The position numbers and the translations under genes are program-made. A DNA stretch of 64,000 nucleotides, taken from Lysobacterales bacterium. GTDB taxonomy: Bacteria > Pseudomonadota > Gammaproteobacteria > Xanthomonadales > SZUA-38. The notes under the pieces are model-generated. The model saw only the letters and a list, made by a program, of their open reading frames with translations. It was not told the DNA's origin and did no database searches. The stretch is taken from assembly GCA_028285525.1 (NCBI GenBank), contig JANQOZ010000060.1, forward strand, positions 1 to 64,000, in the 5' to 3' direction. This document shows positions 7,626 through 15,506 of this stretch, piece by piece. Numbering within the stretch: position 1 is the first letter of the stretch; the number at the start of each line of letters is the position of its first letter.

Positions 7626-9554
7626 GTGCTTTCGGTGTTTTTGCACTACAGTTCGCTGACTCTTCTCGTGCTGGCGATGGCCGTCTTTGCCTGGATGGCC
7701 GCTACCACGCTGAAACAAGCGCGGGAAGGTGTAGCGTGGTCCCTCGGAATCTATTTTGTTCTGGTGCTGCCCGGGCTCGGCGGTGCCGCGCTGCAGGTGG
7801 TTGCGGATGACGCAACAACCTTAGCAGCGGCCAAGGTCATGATGTTTTTCTGCCGCGCGGGCATACCTGTGGCGCTGATTGCGCTGGTTTTCGACATGAT
7901 GGGTCGGCCTTTCCGGCCGCGGTCGCTGGTGCTGCTGAGCGTGATCCCCGTTTGCACGATACTGCTCGCGCTGACCAACTCAGCGCACGGTCTGCTTTGG
8001 TCGCCCCAGCTCGATGACGGTACGGGCCAGCTGCTTGTCCACCCGGCCTGGGGCCCCTGGTACCGATTTGTTCATGCCCCCTACAGCTATCTCCTTCTGG
8101 GCAGCATGATGGGCATCTTTTTTCTGCGCCTGTCGGCTGTTTCCGCGCCGCAGCGCCGGTCGATGGTGCTGTTTCTCATCATCAGCGTGGGCCCGATGCT
8201 CACCGGCCTGCTGCACTCGTTCGGCGTCCACCTCGATCGGCTGTGGTTGCCAGCTTTATCCGTTTCGCTGACCGCGCCGCTGTTCCTTTGGATTATCAAC
8301 GATCTTCGAGGCCATCGTTTCCGGCCTGTGTCTTATCGCGAGCTGATCGAGCAAATCGACGATCCGATGATCGGCATCGACCTTGCCGGGCGGGTTGTCT
8401 CAATCAATCACGCTGCCAGCGATCTCTTCGGGATGGACAGGACGGCGCTGCTCGGGAGGCCGCTGCCGCCGACTTCGCCGGTGACGGTTGCGCTTTCTTC
8501 TTCGCTCGATTCAGGCAAACCGCTGCTGCACGACGACCGTTGGTTTGATGTGCGCAAGTCCAAGGTGTTGGCTGACGACGGGAGCCCCCGCGGCCAGACG
8601 CTGATCTGTCGGGACATCACCGCCGAACGTTCCGCGCAGGAGGCCCTCGCCACTGGCGAGCAGCTGATGCGCACGATTGTCGAGCATGCCTCTTACGGCA
8701 TTGTTCGGTTGCGCCGGGAATCGACGGCTGCGGACGGTGAACCGGTCACCTACCGGTGCGTCTTTGCCAACGCGGCGGCTGCACGCTGGGCGAGGGTTGA
8801 CGCAGACAGCCTGGCTGACAAATACGCGGCGGAGATCCTCTCGCTGGTCCTCGCCGGCTGGCAAGGCGACGAGTCGGCTCTGGCCCGGCAGATTTTTTCT
8901 GCGGCAGCTGACGGCCGGGTGATGTCGGAGGATCTGGAGCTCAGCGGTGACCGCAGCAAAAGCTGGCTGCGGCTTGGGGTTGAGCCCGTGGACAACGATA
9001 TGGTGCTGACGTTGACCGACATTTCAGGGTTGATGCGTCGGCAACTTGCTGCCGAAAGGAAAGCAAACTCGGATTACCTGACTGGCGTCATGAACCGGCA
9101 CGGCTTCGAGCAGGCAGCGCAGCGGGTCGTAGAGAGCGATGCCGGCGGTCTGGTGTTGTTCATCGATCTCAATGGCTTCAAGCAGGTGAATGACAGGTTT
9201 GGCCATTCTGCTGGTGACCGCCTGCTGCAGATCGTCTCAGGCCGACTTGTGGACTCCTGTCGCTCCCAGGATCTGGTGGGCCGCTTTGGCGGCGACGAGT
9301 TTGTCGTGCTGGCGGCCGGCCTGACGCCCGTCACCGAGCAGAATCTGATCGACCGTGTCACCGACACCCTGAGCGAGGACTACCAGCTCGATGATCAGCG
9401 CGTCAGCTGCAGCGCGTCGATCGGGCGTGCACGCTTCCCCGAGCATGGCGAAACGCTCGATTCCCTTTTGGCGCACGCGGATACGGATATGTACCGGGCC
9501 AAACGAGCGGTGACAGGCGGAGACGTGCTGAAAACCGAAAAACGCCGGGCCTGA
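7626..9554 (+). CDS. 7TM-PAS-GGDEF membrane diguanylate cyclase
   Basis: 642 residues in three parts. Residues 1 to about 225 hold seven hydrophobic helices resembling the N-terminal 7TM sensor found in histidine kinases. A PAS region follows (YRELIEQIDDPMIGIDLAG onward), with a second, weaker PAS-like block around residues 340-470. The C-terminal GGDEF domain (about 475-630) has the intact signature RFGGDEFVVL and DYLTGVMNRHGF at its start. An RxxD inhibitory site (RSQD) sits exactly five residues before GGDEF, so product feedback is expected. It should make cyclic di-GMP in response to a membrane or small-molecule signal. GTG at 7626 is the only sensible start. The divergent neighbour is the FAD oxidoreductase. 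Confidence 0.88.
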   Translation: MLSVFLHYSSLTLLVLAMAVFAWMAATTLKQAREGVAWSLGIYFVLVLPGLGGAALQVVADDATTLAAAKVMMFFCRAGIPVALIALVFDMMGRPFRPRSLVLLSVIPVCTILLALTNSAHGLLWSPQLDDGTGQLLVHPAWGPWYRFVHAPYSYLLLGSMMGIFFLRLSAVSAPQRRSMVLFLIISVGPMLTGLLHSFGVHLDRLWLPALSVSLTAPLFLWIINDLRGHRFRPVSYRELIEQIDDPMIGIDLAGRVVSINHAASDLFGMDRTALLGRPLPPTSPVTVALSSSLDSGKPLLHDDRWFDVRKSKVLADDGSPRGQTLICRDITAERSAQEALATGEQLMRTIVEHASYGIVRLRRESTAADGEPVTYRCVFANAAAARWARVDADSLADKYAAEILSLVLAGWQGDESALARQIFSAAADGRVMSEDLELSGDRSKSWLRLGVEPVDNDMVLTLTDISGLMRRQLAAERKANSDYLTGVMNRHGFEQAAQRVVESDAGGLVLFIDLNGFKQVNDRFGHSAGDRLLQIVSGRLVDSCRSQDLVGRFGGDEFVVLAAGLTPVTEQNLIDRVTDTLSEDYQLDDQRVSCSASIGRARFPEHGETLDSLLAHADTDMYRAKRAVTGGDVLKTEKRRA

Positions 9555-9631
9555 CCGCAAGCTCGCTGGCGATCACCTCTGCGCTATCCGCCGGCGGCCC
9601 GTCGGGCATTGTGGCGCGGTAAACTAGCACC

Positions 9632-11935
9632 GTGGCGGACGTATTTATTTCCTACAGCAGAAAGGACCAGGCAGCGGTTGGCCGGCTGGCGGCAGCTTTG
9701 GCTGAGCAGGGTCTGGACGTTTTCTGGGATCGAGACATCGGCGCCGGCGCCGATTTTGCGCGAACAATCGAAAGAGAGATCGACGCCGCCCGGCAGGTCT
9801 TTGTCGTCTGGTCCGCAAACGCAACCGACTCCCAGTGGGTGAGAGATGAGGCTGAGCTGGCGCAAAGTCAGGGCAAGCTGATTCCCATCTCGCTGGACGG
9901 TACGCTGGGGCCGCTGGGCTTTCGTCAGCTCCAGACGCTCGACATGGCGAGCTGGTTTGCCGGGCGGAACTCAGCTTCGCTTGGCGAACTGCTGAGCCGA
10001 ATTGGTCAGCAAACGGCCCCACGCCCGCCGCTTCAGGCCGCGCCACCGCAGGCGAACCTTAAATCGAGCCGAGGCTGGGTTCTGGGCGCCGCGCTGGCGC
10101 TGATCCTGGCCGTGGGGTGGCAGTGGTGGCGTGCCAGTGCAAACTTGACGGACGAGCCGGTTCCGGCGACTCGGTCTGATCGGGTTGGGCTGGCCGTGAT
10201 CCCGTTCCGCAGCCTCTCGACCGACGGCAGCGACGAGCTGTTCGCCGACGGATTGTCAGAGGAGCTGCTCCATCGTCTTTCCGCCGTCCGGGGTCTTGTC
10301 GTCCCGGGCCGCTCTTCGGTTTTCCGCTTCAAAAACGCCAACGATGAGCCCCAGGTGATGGGTCGCCAGCTGAACGTTGATTACCTGGTCGAAGGCACCG
10401 TGCGCCGTTCCGGCGACGCCCTCAGGATCACAGCCTCGCTGGTCGAGGCAAGCACCGGCTTCTCCCGCTGGTCCCAGACCTTCGACCGGGATCTGGCCGA
10501 CCTTTTTTCGATCCAGGATGACATCGCCAGAGCCGTGGTCAGCGCCTTGCTTGGGGCAATCAGCTATGACGAGGTGGCGAAGGCCAGCTACAAGTCCGTT
10601 TCACCGGAGGCGCACGCAAGCTATCTCGAGGGTCGGGCGCTGTGGCGTAGCCGGGACAACAGCGCGCTGGGGCGTTTCGATGATGCGCTGGCGCTGGACC
10701 CGGAACATGCGCTGGCCCACGCATACAAAGCCATCGTTGCTGCCTATCTGGAGCAGGCCCCGTCACCGGCCTCCAGCCAAGCGCTTGCTCGGGCAACGGC
10801 GGCGCTTCCCGAGCACCCTGATGTGCTTTTTGCCCAGGCTTGGGTGGCGGAGATGACGCGCGCGGAGGATCAGACAAACGTTGCCAGACGATATGCGCAG
10901 GCGCTGCGCGCAAACCCGCGGCACATCGAAGCCCTGTACGCCAGCTATCGTATGACCAACGACTCGGCGCTGCTGGAAAGCGCGCTACGCATCGATCCGG
11001 CCCATCTTCCTGTTCGTTCGGCGCTGGCCCTGCGCTATTACAGCGACGGCGACCGTGCGGCGGCCGCCAGCTTCCTGCTGCAGACCTACAACACCTACCA
11101 GGAGCTGTCGCCGGCGGTGCTGGCGGAGACGGCCAAAGATTTTGGTGATTTTGAGACCTACACCAAACTGCTGTTTACGGACCCGTCAAGGTCGCTGGCT
11201 GACTACTGGTCACGGTCGATGTTTTCCATGACGCTCGCTGAGATGGGAGCACTTCCCGAAGCCCAGTTTCTACTCGATGCTGGAACCGATTCTCTAAGTC
11301 TGACAAACAGTGCCATGCTCCGCCGCGACTGGGGTGCGTACCAGACTGCGTTGATGGGCGCCGACGTACCGCCGGTGTTTCGGCCGTTTGCTCAGGCTAT
11401 GGGATTTTATGTCAGGGGTCGCTTTGAGGATGCCCTCAAGGAACTCAGGGCACGCTGGCCGGAAGTCTTCGCCGAGCCGCCGGAGCTTCGTTCGGGCAGG
11501 CTTGGTTCGGACGGCGATTGGGTCGCACTACTTGGCAGTGAGCTGCTGGCGCGATCGGGTCGCAGCAGCGAAGCGCAGGCTCTGGCTGGGGCTATGGTCA
11601 GTTGGATGCCGCCCGCACGGGAGGACGGCGGAAACTGGCGCGTTTCCTTTCAGCGAGCGTTGGTGTACGCCAAGCTAAACCAGAATAACGAGGCCGTGGA
11701 GGCATTCCTCCGAGCCGTTGATCAGGGATTTCGCTATCCCCTCACCTATGGGTGTGAGGCTTGCCTCTGGCCCGCTATCGACTGGCCCAAAGGGTTTCTT
11801 CAGCCGATCCTTTCTGAGCCCCGCGTGCAGCAGGCACTGAAAGATATTCGCAGCGGCAACGCCGAGGCGCTGGAGGAGCTTCAGCGGCGGTACGGCGTGC
11901 TCGATCATGTTCGCGCCATGATGGCTGAGGCGTAG
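9632..11935 (+). CDS. TIR domain - transmembrane - TolB-like - TPR signalling protein
   Basis: 767 residues starting at GTG. Residues 1 to about 130 are a TIR domain (DVFISYSRKDQAAVGRLAAA, FWDRDI, and SQWVRDEAELA containing the candidate catalytic glutamate of NAD-cleaving TIRs). One transmembrane helix follows (about 150-168, GWVLGAALALILAVGWQWW). The next block, VIPFRSLSTDGSDELFADGL to FSIQDDIARAVVSAL, matches the TolB/FlgO-like module found C-terminal to adenylate cyclases and winged-helix regulators. The rest is helical TPR-like repeats. The topology suggests a cytoplasmic TIR and periplasmic sensor repeats. It could be a signalling or defence protein; no phage-defence partner genes are adjacent. 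Confidence 0.82.
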   Translation: MADVFISYSRKDQAAVGRLAAALAEQGLDVFWDRDIGAGADFARTIEREIDAARQVFVVWSANATDSQWVRDEAELAQSQGKLIPISLDGTLGPLGFRQLQTLDMASWFAGRNSASLGELLSRIGQQTAPRPPLQAAPPQANLKSSRGWVLGAALALILAVGWQWWRASANLTDEPVPATRSDRVGLAVIPFRSLSTDGSDELFADGLSEELLHRLSAVRGLVVPGRSSVFRFKNANDEPQVMGRQLNVDYLVEGTVRRSGDALRITASLVEASTGFSRWSQTFDRDLADLFSIQDDIARAVVSALLGAISYDEVAKASYKSVSPEAHASYLEGRALWRSRDNSALGRFDDALALDPEHALAHAYKAIVAAYLEQAPSPASSQALARATAALPEHPDVLFAQAWVAEMTRAEDQTNVARRYAQALRANPRHIEALYASYRMTNDSALLESALRIDPAHLPVRSALALRYYSDGDRAAAASFLLQTYNTYQELSPAVLAETAKDFGDFETYTKLLFTDPSRSLADYWSRSMFSMTLAEMGALPEAQFLLDAGTDSLSLTNSAMLRRDWGAYQTALMGADVPPVFRPFAQAMGFYVRGRFEDALKELRARWPEVFAEPPELRSGRLGSDGDWVALLGSELLARSGRSSEAQALAGAMVSWMPPAREDGGNWRVSFQRALVYAKLNQNNEAVEAFLRAVDQGFRYPLTYGCEACLWPAIDWPKGFLQPILSEPRVQQALKDIRSGNAEALEELQRRYGVLDHVRAMMAEA

Positions 11936-11950
11936 CTGGGGGCGACGTGC

Positions 11951-13423
11951 TTATTGAGCGCCTTCGGTCGCCAGGCTGATGGCCGCCTCCAGAGCCGGAT
12001 CACGCCCGGCAAGCCACGATTCATACGTCTCCGGCGCCTCGATGTCCGGGTCGAAGCCCCGACCGTAAACCGGGTTCTCGGTCACCTGCTCGGTGAGCTG
12101 GTACGGCACTCTGACTACGATGCCGGTATTTGGCAGCGAGAGAAAGAAGATGATGCCAGCGGTGGGGCCTTCCTGGCTTCCGCCGGTGGGCTCGCCGACC
12201 AGGGTCGCCCGCCCGGTTGCCTGCATCACTGATACGAAAGACGTGGAGCCAGACGAGTTCGACCGGCTGGTTAGCACAATCAGGCGACCGCCGAACGCGT
12301 CGGGATCGGGCTTGAGCGGGCCACCCACCCCACCAAACTCGGGCTTTACCGACCACCAGCCGTCGTCGCGCCGAGTGAACATTGCAGGTTTGGGGTTGAG
12401 CGCCGCCTTCTCCCAGGTGTCGAGGTTTTCTCGAAGACCGTCGAGGTCGATTGTCTTGACGCGGATATCGCGTGCGCCGAGCGTCGGCCTGGTGATCAGT
12501 CGGGCAACCAGCCCGAGCTGCGCGTCGGTTGAGCCTCCGCCGTTGCGGCGCAGGTCCAGGATCATGGTTTCCACATTGCGCTCAGCCGCCTGCCGGAAGA
12601 GGGGACCATAGATCGCCCCGGGCTCCGCCGGCTTGCGATAGTTGACGAAGGTATCGACCGACAGCACCGCAACCTTCTCAGCCGGGAACTCGATGCGGGC
12701 CGCACCCGGATCGGAAAAGTTCTTTCCCCAGCGCTTGTCGGAGGTCAGGTCTCGGAAGGCGGCGTAGCCAATGCGGGGGCGCGTGATCGTACGAATTTTG
12801 CCGTCGCTGGTGCGCGCCTTCACCATGACCTCGGCGGGGGTGTCGTTCAGCAGCGGATCGAAGTGATCGAAGCCTGAGCCCAGGAACTCATTGCTCGACG
12901 CGAGCACCACGCTTTTGACGTGGTCGGTAAAACCATCGACTGGGATGTAGGGCGCCACGGCGGCAAGCCGATCCTGCACCGGCGTGCCGTCGATGGTCAG
13001 AACTTCATCGCCCCGCTCGAGCGTCGTATTCCCCGGTTCAGAGACGTACATGCGGCTCGCGCCATCGGTGTTGAACAGTCTGAATCGAAAGGGCAGATAG
13101 AGTGGTGCCGACTCTCGCGCCTGCTCTATGTCCTTCGGCAGCTCTGCCTTGGTGTGATCGCAGCGAATGGCCGCAAGAATGCGGGATAGACCGAGGTATA
13201 CCTCGTTGAATTCGACCTGCTCGTCGAGCGACCGGTCCAGCTGCCGCCACATTTGGTCCAGCGCGGCAGTCGACGTGTAGCGGTCGTAGCCGGGGTGAAG
13301 CCGCTCAAGCGTCTCCCTGGCCAGCGCCAGGTCGGCCTGTACCAGCGCTCGATCAACGGGGGCCGACAGCGTCAGCGTCGGCAGCATGATGAGGAGCGCC
13401 AGCCCCAACCCTATCCTGAACAT
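11951..13423 (-). CDS. Exported S41-family (C-terminal processing-like) serine peptidase
   Basis: 490 residues with a signal peptide (IGLGLALLIMLPTLTLSA). A PDZ-like stretch (LERGDEVLTIDGTPV) precedes the S41 catalytic domain. Landmarks are VAVLSVDTF, TMILDLRRNGGGSTD, LIVLTSRSNSSGSTSFVSVM, where one serine of the SNSSGS cluster is the likely nucleophile, and GEPTGGS. The family cleaves peptides or C-termini, here in the periplasm. ATG at 13423 gives a clean signal peptide; extending the frame to 13576 adds 51 Q/R-rich residues overlapping the divergent RraA-like gene and is unlikely. It converges with the TIR protein, with 15 bases between stops. Confidence 0.87.
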   Translation of the reverse strand: MFRIGLGLALLIMLPTLTLSAPVDRALVQADLALARETLERLHPGYDRYTSTAALDQMWRQLDRSLDEQVEFNEVYLGLSRILAAIRCDHTKAELPKDIEQARESAPLYLPFRFRLFNTDGASRMYVSEPGNTTLERGDEVLTIDGTPVQDRLAAVAPYIPVDGFTDHVKSVVLASSNEFLGSGFDHFDPLLNDTPAEVMVKARTSDGKIRTITRPRIGYAAFRDLTSDKRWGKNFSDPGAARIEFPAEKVAVLSVDTFVNYRKPAEPGAIYGPLFRQAAERNVETMILDLRRNGGGSTDAQLGLVARLITRPTLGARDIRVKTIDLDGLRENLDTWEKAALNPKPAMFTRRDDGWWSVKPEFGGVGGPLKPDPDAFGGRLIVLTSRSNSSGSTSFVSVMQATGRATLVGEPTGGSQEGPTAGIIFFLSLPNTGIVVRVPYQLTEQVTENPVYGRGFDPDIEAPETYESWLAGRDPALEAAISLATEGAQ

Positions 13424-13559
13424 TCGTAATCCTCGCCAAACCTGTTGTGACTCAACCGACCTTTGACGCTGCTGCTGGCCAGGCGGTTGCAGCGCGCCCG
13501 CCCGATTTGTGCGCTGTGGTAACGTCATCGCCCGAACTTGCTTGGGTAACCCACAGCCG

Positions 13560-14186
13560 ATGATCGACTCGCTCACCGAATTTTCCCACCTGACCGCTTG
13601 CGACCTGGCGGACGTGCTGCCGCGAAGTCAGGTGGTTGACCGGGCTATCGCACCGCTGCTGCCGGCGATGCCCCGCATACTCGGGCCGGCCTACACCGTT
13701 TATTGCCCGGCCGGTGACAACCTTATGATGCATGCCGCCATCTACGAGGCGCGGGCGGGTTCGATCATCGTTGCACGCAGTGAAGACGGGCTCAGCGCAC
13801 TGGTTGGCGGCAACGTCTGCGCCACGGCCCAGCAGCGCGGCATCTCAGGCCTGGTGATTGACGGTGTGGTGAGGGATCTCGGCGAGATTCGAGAATTGGG
13901 TTTTCCCGTCTACGCGCGCGGACTCTGTCCGAAACCTGCCGCAAAGAAGCAGCCGGGACCAGTGACGCCGATCGTTGACTGCGGCGGCGTCAGCATTTCG
14001 CCGGGTGACCTGGTACTGGCGGATGAAGAGGGCATCGTGGCTTTGCCTGTAGCTCAGGTTGACCAGCTCCTGCACGACGCGCGGGACAAGGCGCGCATGG
14101 CGGCGGAAACGCCTCTGAACGACTGGGCAGCCAACCACCGACAGGTCATTGCGAAGGCGATGGCCGGCGGCAAAAGCCAGCCCTAG
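13560..14186 (+). CDS. RraA/HMG-aldolase-like family protein
   Basis: 208 residues of the RraA-like superfamily (4-hydroxy-4-methyl-2-oxoglutarate/oxaloacetate aldolases, formerly 'demethylmenaquinone methyltransferase-like'). Matching stretches are CDLADVLP near the start, GPAYTVYCPAGDNLMMHAAI, VGGNVCATAQQRGISGLVIDGVVRDLGEI (the conserved GG and D-G-xxRD ligand site) and GDLVLADEEGIVALP. The RD pair needed for metal and oxaloacetate binding in the aldolases is present, so aldolase or decarboxylase activity is possible, although RraA-type RNase E inhibition also occurs in this family. ATG at 13560 is chosen over GTG at 13509, which would add 17 unconserved residues. Confidence 0.82.
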   Translation: MIDSLTEFSHLTACDLADVLPRSQVVDRAIAPLLPAMPRILGPAYTVYCPAGDNLMMHAAIYEARAGSIIVARSEDGLSALVGGNVCATAQQRGISGLVIDGVVRDLGEIRELGFPVYARGLCPKPAAKKQPGPVTPIVDCGGVSISPGDLVLADEEGIVALPVAQVDQLLHDARDKARMAAETPLNDWAANHRQVIAKAMAGGKSQP

Positions 14187-14192
14187 CCGCGG

Positions 14193-14549
14193 TCAGCGGT
14201 CGAGGATTGTTTCGAAGCCCCCGAAGATCATGCGCTTGCCGTCGAAGGGCATGGCATCCGGACCCATCTCGGCCATGCGCGGGTCTTCCATGGCGGATTT
14301 TAGGCCTGCGTCTCGCGCCGCCCTGGAGGGCCAGGTAATCCAGGAAAAAACGACGGTCTCGTCCGGCTCACACTTGACCGACAGCGGGAAAGAGGTGACC
14401 TTGCCGTCCGGGATATCGTCGCCCCAGTTTTCGACCACCGAGAGCGCGCCGTGGTCCTTAAAGACCGCAGCCGCCAGTTCGGCAACTTCCAGATAGGCCG
14501 CCTTGTTGGCGGTGGGAACAGGAATCACGTAACCGTCTGCGTAAGCCAT
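14193..14549 (-). CDS. DUF1428 family protein
   Basis: 118 residues, essentially full length for DUF1428. Family hallmarks are MAYADGYVIPVPTANKAAYL at the N-terminus, ALSVVENWGDD, ETVVFSWITWPSR and GKRMIFGGFETIL at the end. The family has a ferredoxin-like alpha/beta-barrel fold related to dimeric ABM/EthD-like proteins; its role is unknown. It converges with the RraA-like gene, with 6 bases between stops. No signal or membrane segment is seen. Confidence 0.85.
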   Translation of the reverse strand: MAYADGYVIPVPTANKAAYLEVAELAAAVFKDHGALSVVENWGDDIPDGKVTSFPLSVKCEPDETVVFSWITWPSRAARDAGLKSAMEDPRMAEMGPDAMPFDGKRMIFGGFETILDR

Positions 14550-14633
14550 TGGGTGCCTCCAGGCCTGGGGGTGGGTGGTCGAGGTGCTCTCCCAGGCGCT
14601 CCTCGAGTATAGCGCGGGTGAGGGAGACGGGTT

Positions 14634-15431
14634 TCAGCCCACCTTGCCGCGGCGTTTCCAGCCCGAGTAGGCGTTCAGCGCCTCGCGATAGGGCGCAACG
14701 TCGGCCGGGTCATAGTCATTCAGGTCAACAGGAATCATGCCCAGAAAGTAATAGCCCTCAGGCGTTGGGTCAATCTGCGCCGCGCGAAAGCGCACGCCTG
14801 CAGCCGCTGCGGCGGTGACGGCGTCAGCAAAAGCCGGGTCGTGAAGCCGACTAGGGCGCAGGGACCGCCCGTCGGTGCGCTGCAGCACAAAGAGCACGGT
14901 GGCGCGGCGCCCAAGCGCCGTCTGTTCAGCCAGCTCCCGAAGATGTTTTGCGGCGCGCTCGCTGACCGAGTCCGGAAAGTAGGCTCGGCGATCGGGATAG
15001 ACGAGGTGACAGTTCTTGACCTCAACCAGATGCTCACTTTTGCCGCTGGTCAGCAGCAGGTCGATGCGGGACCCGTCGCCGTAGGGCACTTCCCGACGCA
15101 GCTCGCGCCAGCGCTTGAGCCCAGGGATCAGGCGGGCCCGAACCAGCGTCTCCGCGATGCGGTTGGGTACAACGGTGTTGGCCCCGACGTAACGTCCGTC
15201 CAGCTCGAGCAGTTCGAGCGTCCACTTCAGCTTTCGCTTGGTGTTCGGCGGAGCTGCAGAAACCCAGGCGGCAGCACCAGGGCGCACCAGGCCCTCCATC
15301 CGGCCCGGGTTCACGCAGTGGGTTTTAACCACCTCGCCGCTGGCGAGCTCAACGTCGTAGATAAACCGGTCGTAACGCTGTACGAGACGACACTCTGTCA
15401 GGGGCTGGAGGTGGGGAATCACAAAATCCAT
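14634..15431 (-). CDS. sfsA: SfsA-like DNA-binding/nuclease-fold protein
   Basis: 265 residues of the SfsA family (sugar fermentation stimulation protein). Seen are LVQRYDRFIYDVELASGEVV (N-terminal OB-like domain) and the PD-(D/E)xK-like core SRIDLLLTSGKSEHLVEVKN, followed by YFPDSVSERAAKHLREL. The usual CPNTG(S/A)M stretch reads CVNPGRM, and the protein is about 30 residues longer than E. coli SfsA, so it is a divergent member. The E. coli protein has been described as a DNA-binding activator of maltose genes, but the general role is unsettled. ATG at 15431 is chosen because the longer frame to 15470 would run into the intrinsic terminator at 15454-15480. Confidence 0.82.
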   Translation of the reverse strand: MDFVIPHLQPLTECRLVQRYDRFIYDVELASGEVVKTHCVNPGRMEGLVRPGAAAWVSAAPPNTKRKLKWTLELLELDGRYVGANTVVPNRIAETLVRARLIPGLKRWRELRREVPYGDGSRIDLLLTSGKSEHLVEVKNCHLVYPDRRAYFPDSVSERAAKHLRELAEQTALGRRATVLFVLQRTDGRSLRPSRLHDPAFADAVTAAAAAGVRFRAAQIDPTPEGYYFLGMIPVDLNDYDPADVAPYREALNAYSGWKRRGKVG

Positions 15432-15453
15432 CAGTTGGTCCTGCGCGACTGTG

Positions 15454-15480
15454 AAAAAAAAGCCCGGCAATCGCCGGGCT
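15454..15480 (-). terminator. Intrinsic terminator of the subtilase gene
   Basis: On the minus strand AGCCCGGC, a 4-base loop (GATT) and GCCGGGCT form a perfect 8-bp stem, followed by seven T. It lies 26 bases past the stop of the subtilase gene and directly before sfsA, so it separates these two same-strand genes. Confidence 0.9.
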
Positions 15481-15506
15481 TTCTTCGTGCTTCTGATAGG
15501 ACGGCG

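Noticed and set aside
9632-10060. TIR domain as evidence of a phage-defence island
   Set aside because: No nuclease, SIR2, cyclase, recombinase or other defence gene is near; the TolB/TPR half points to signalling.
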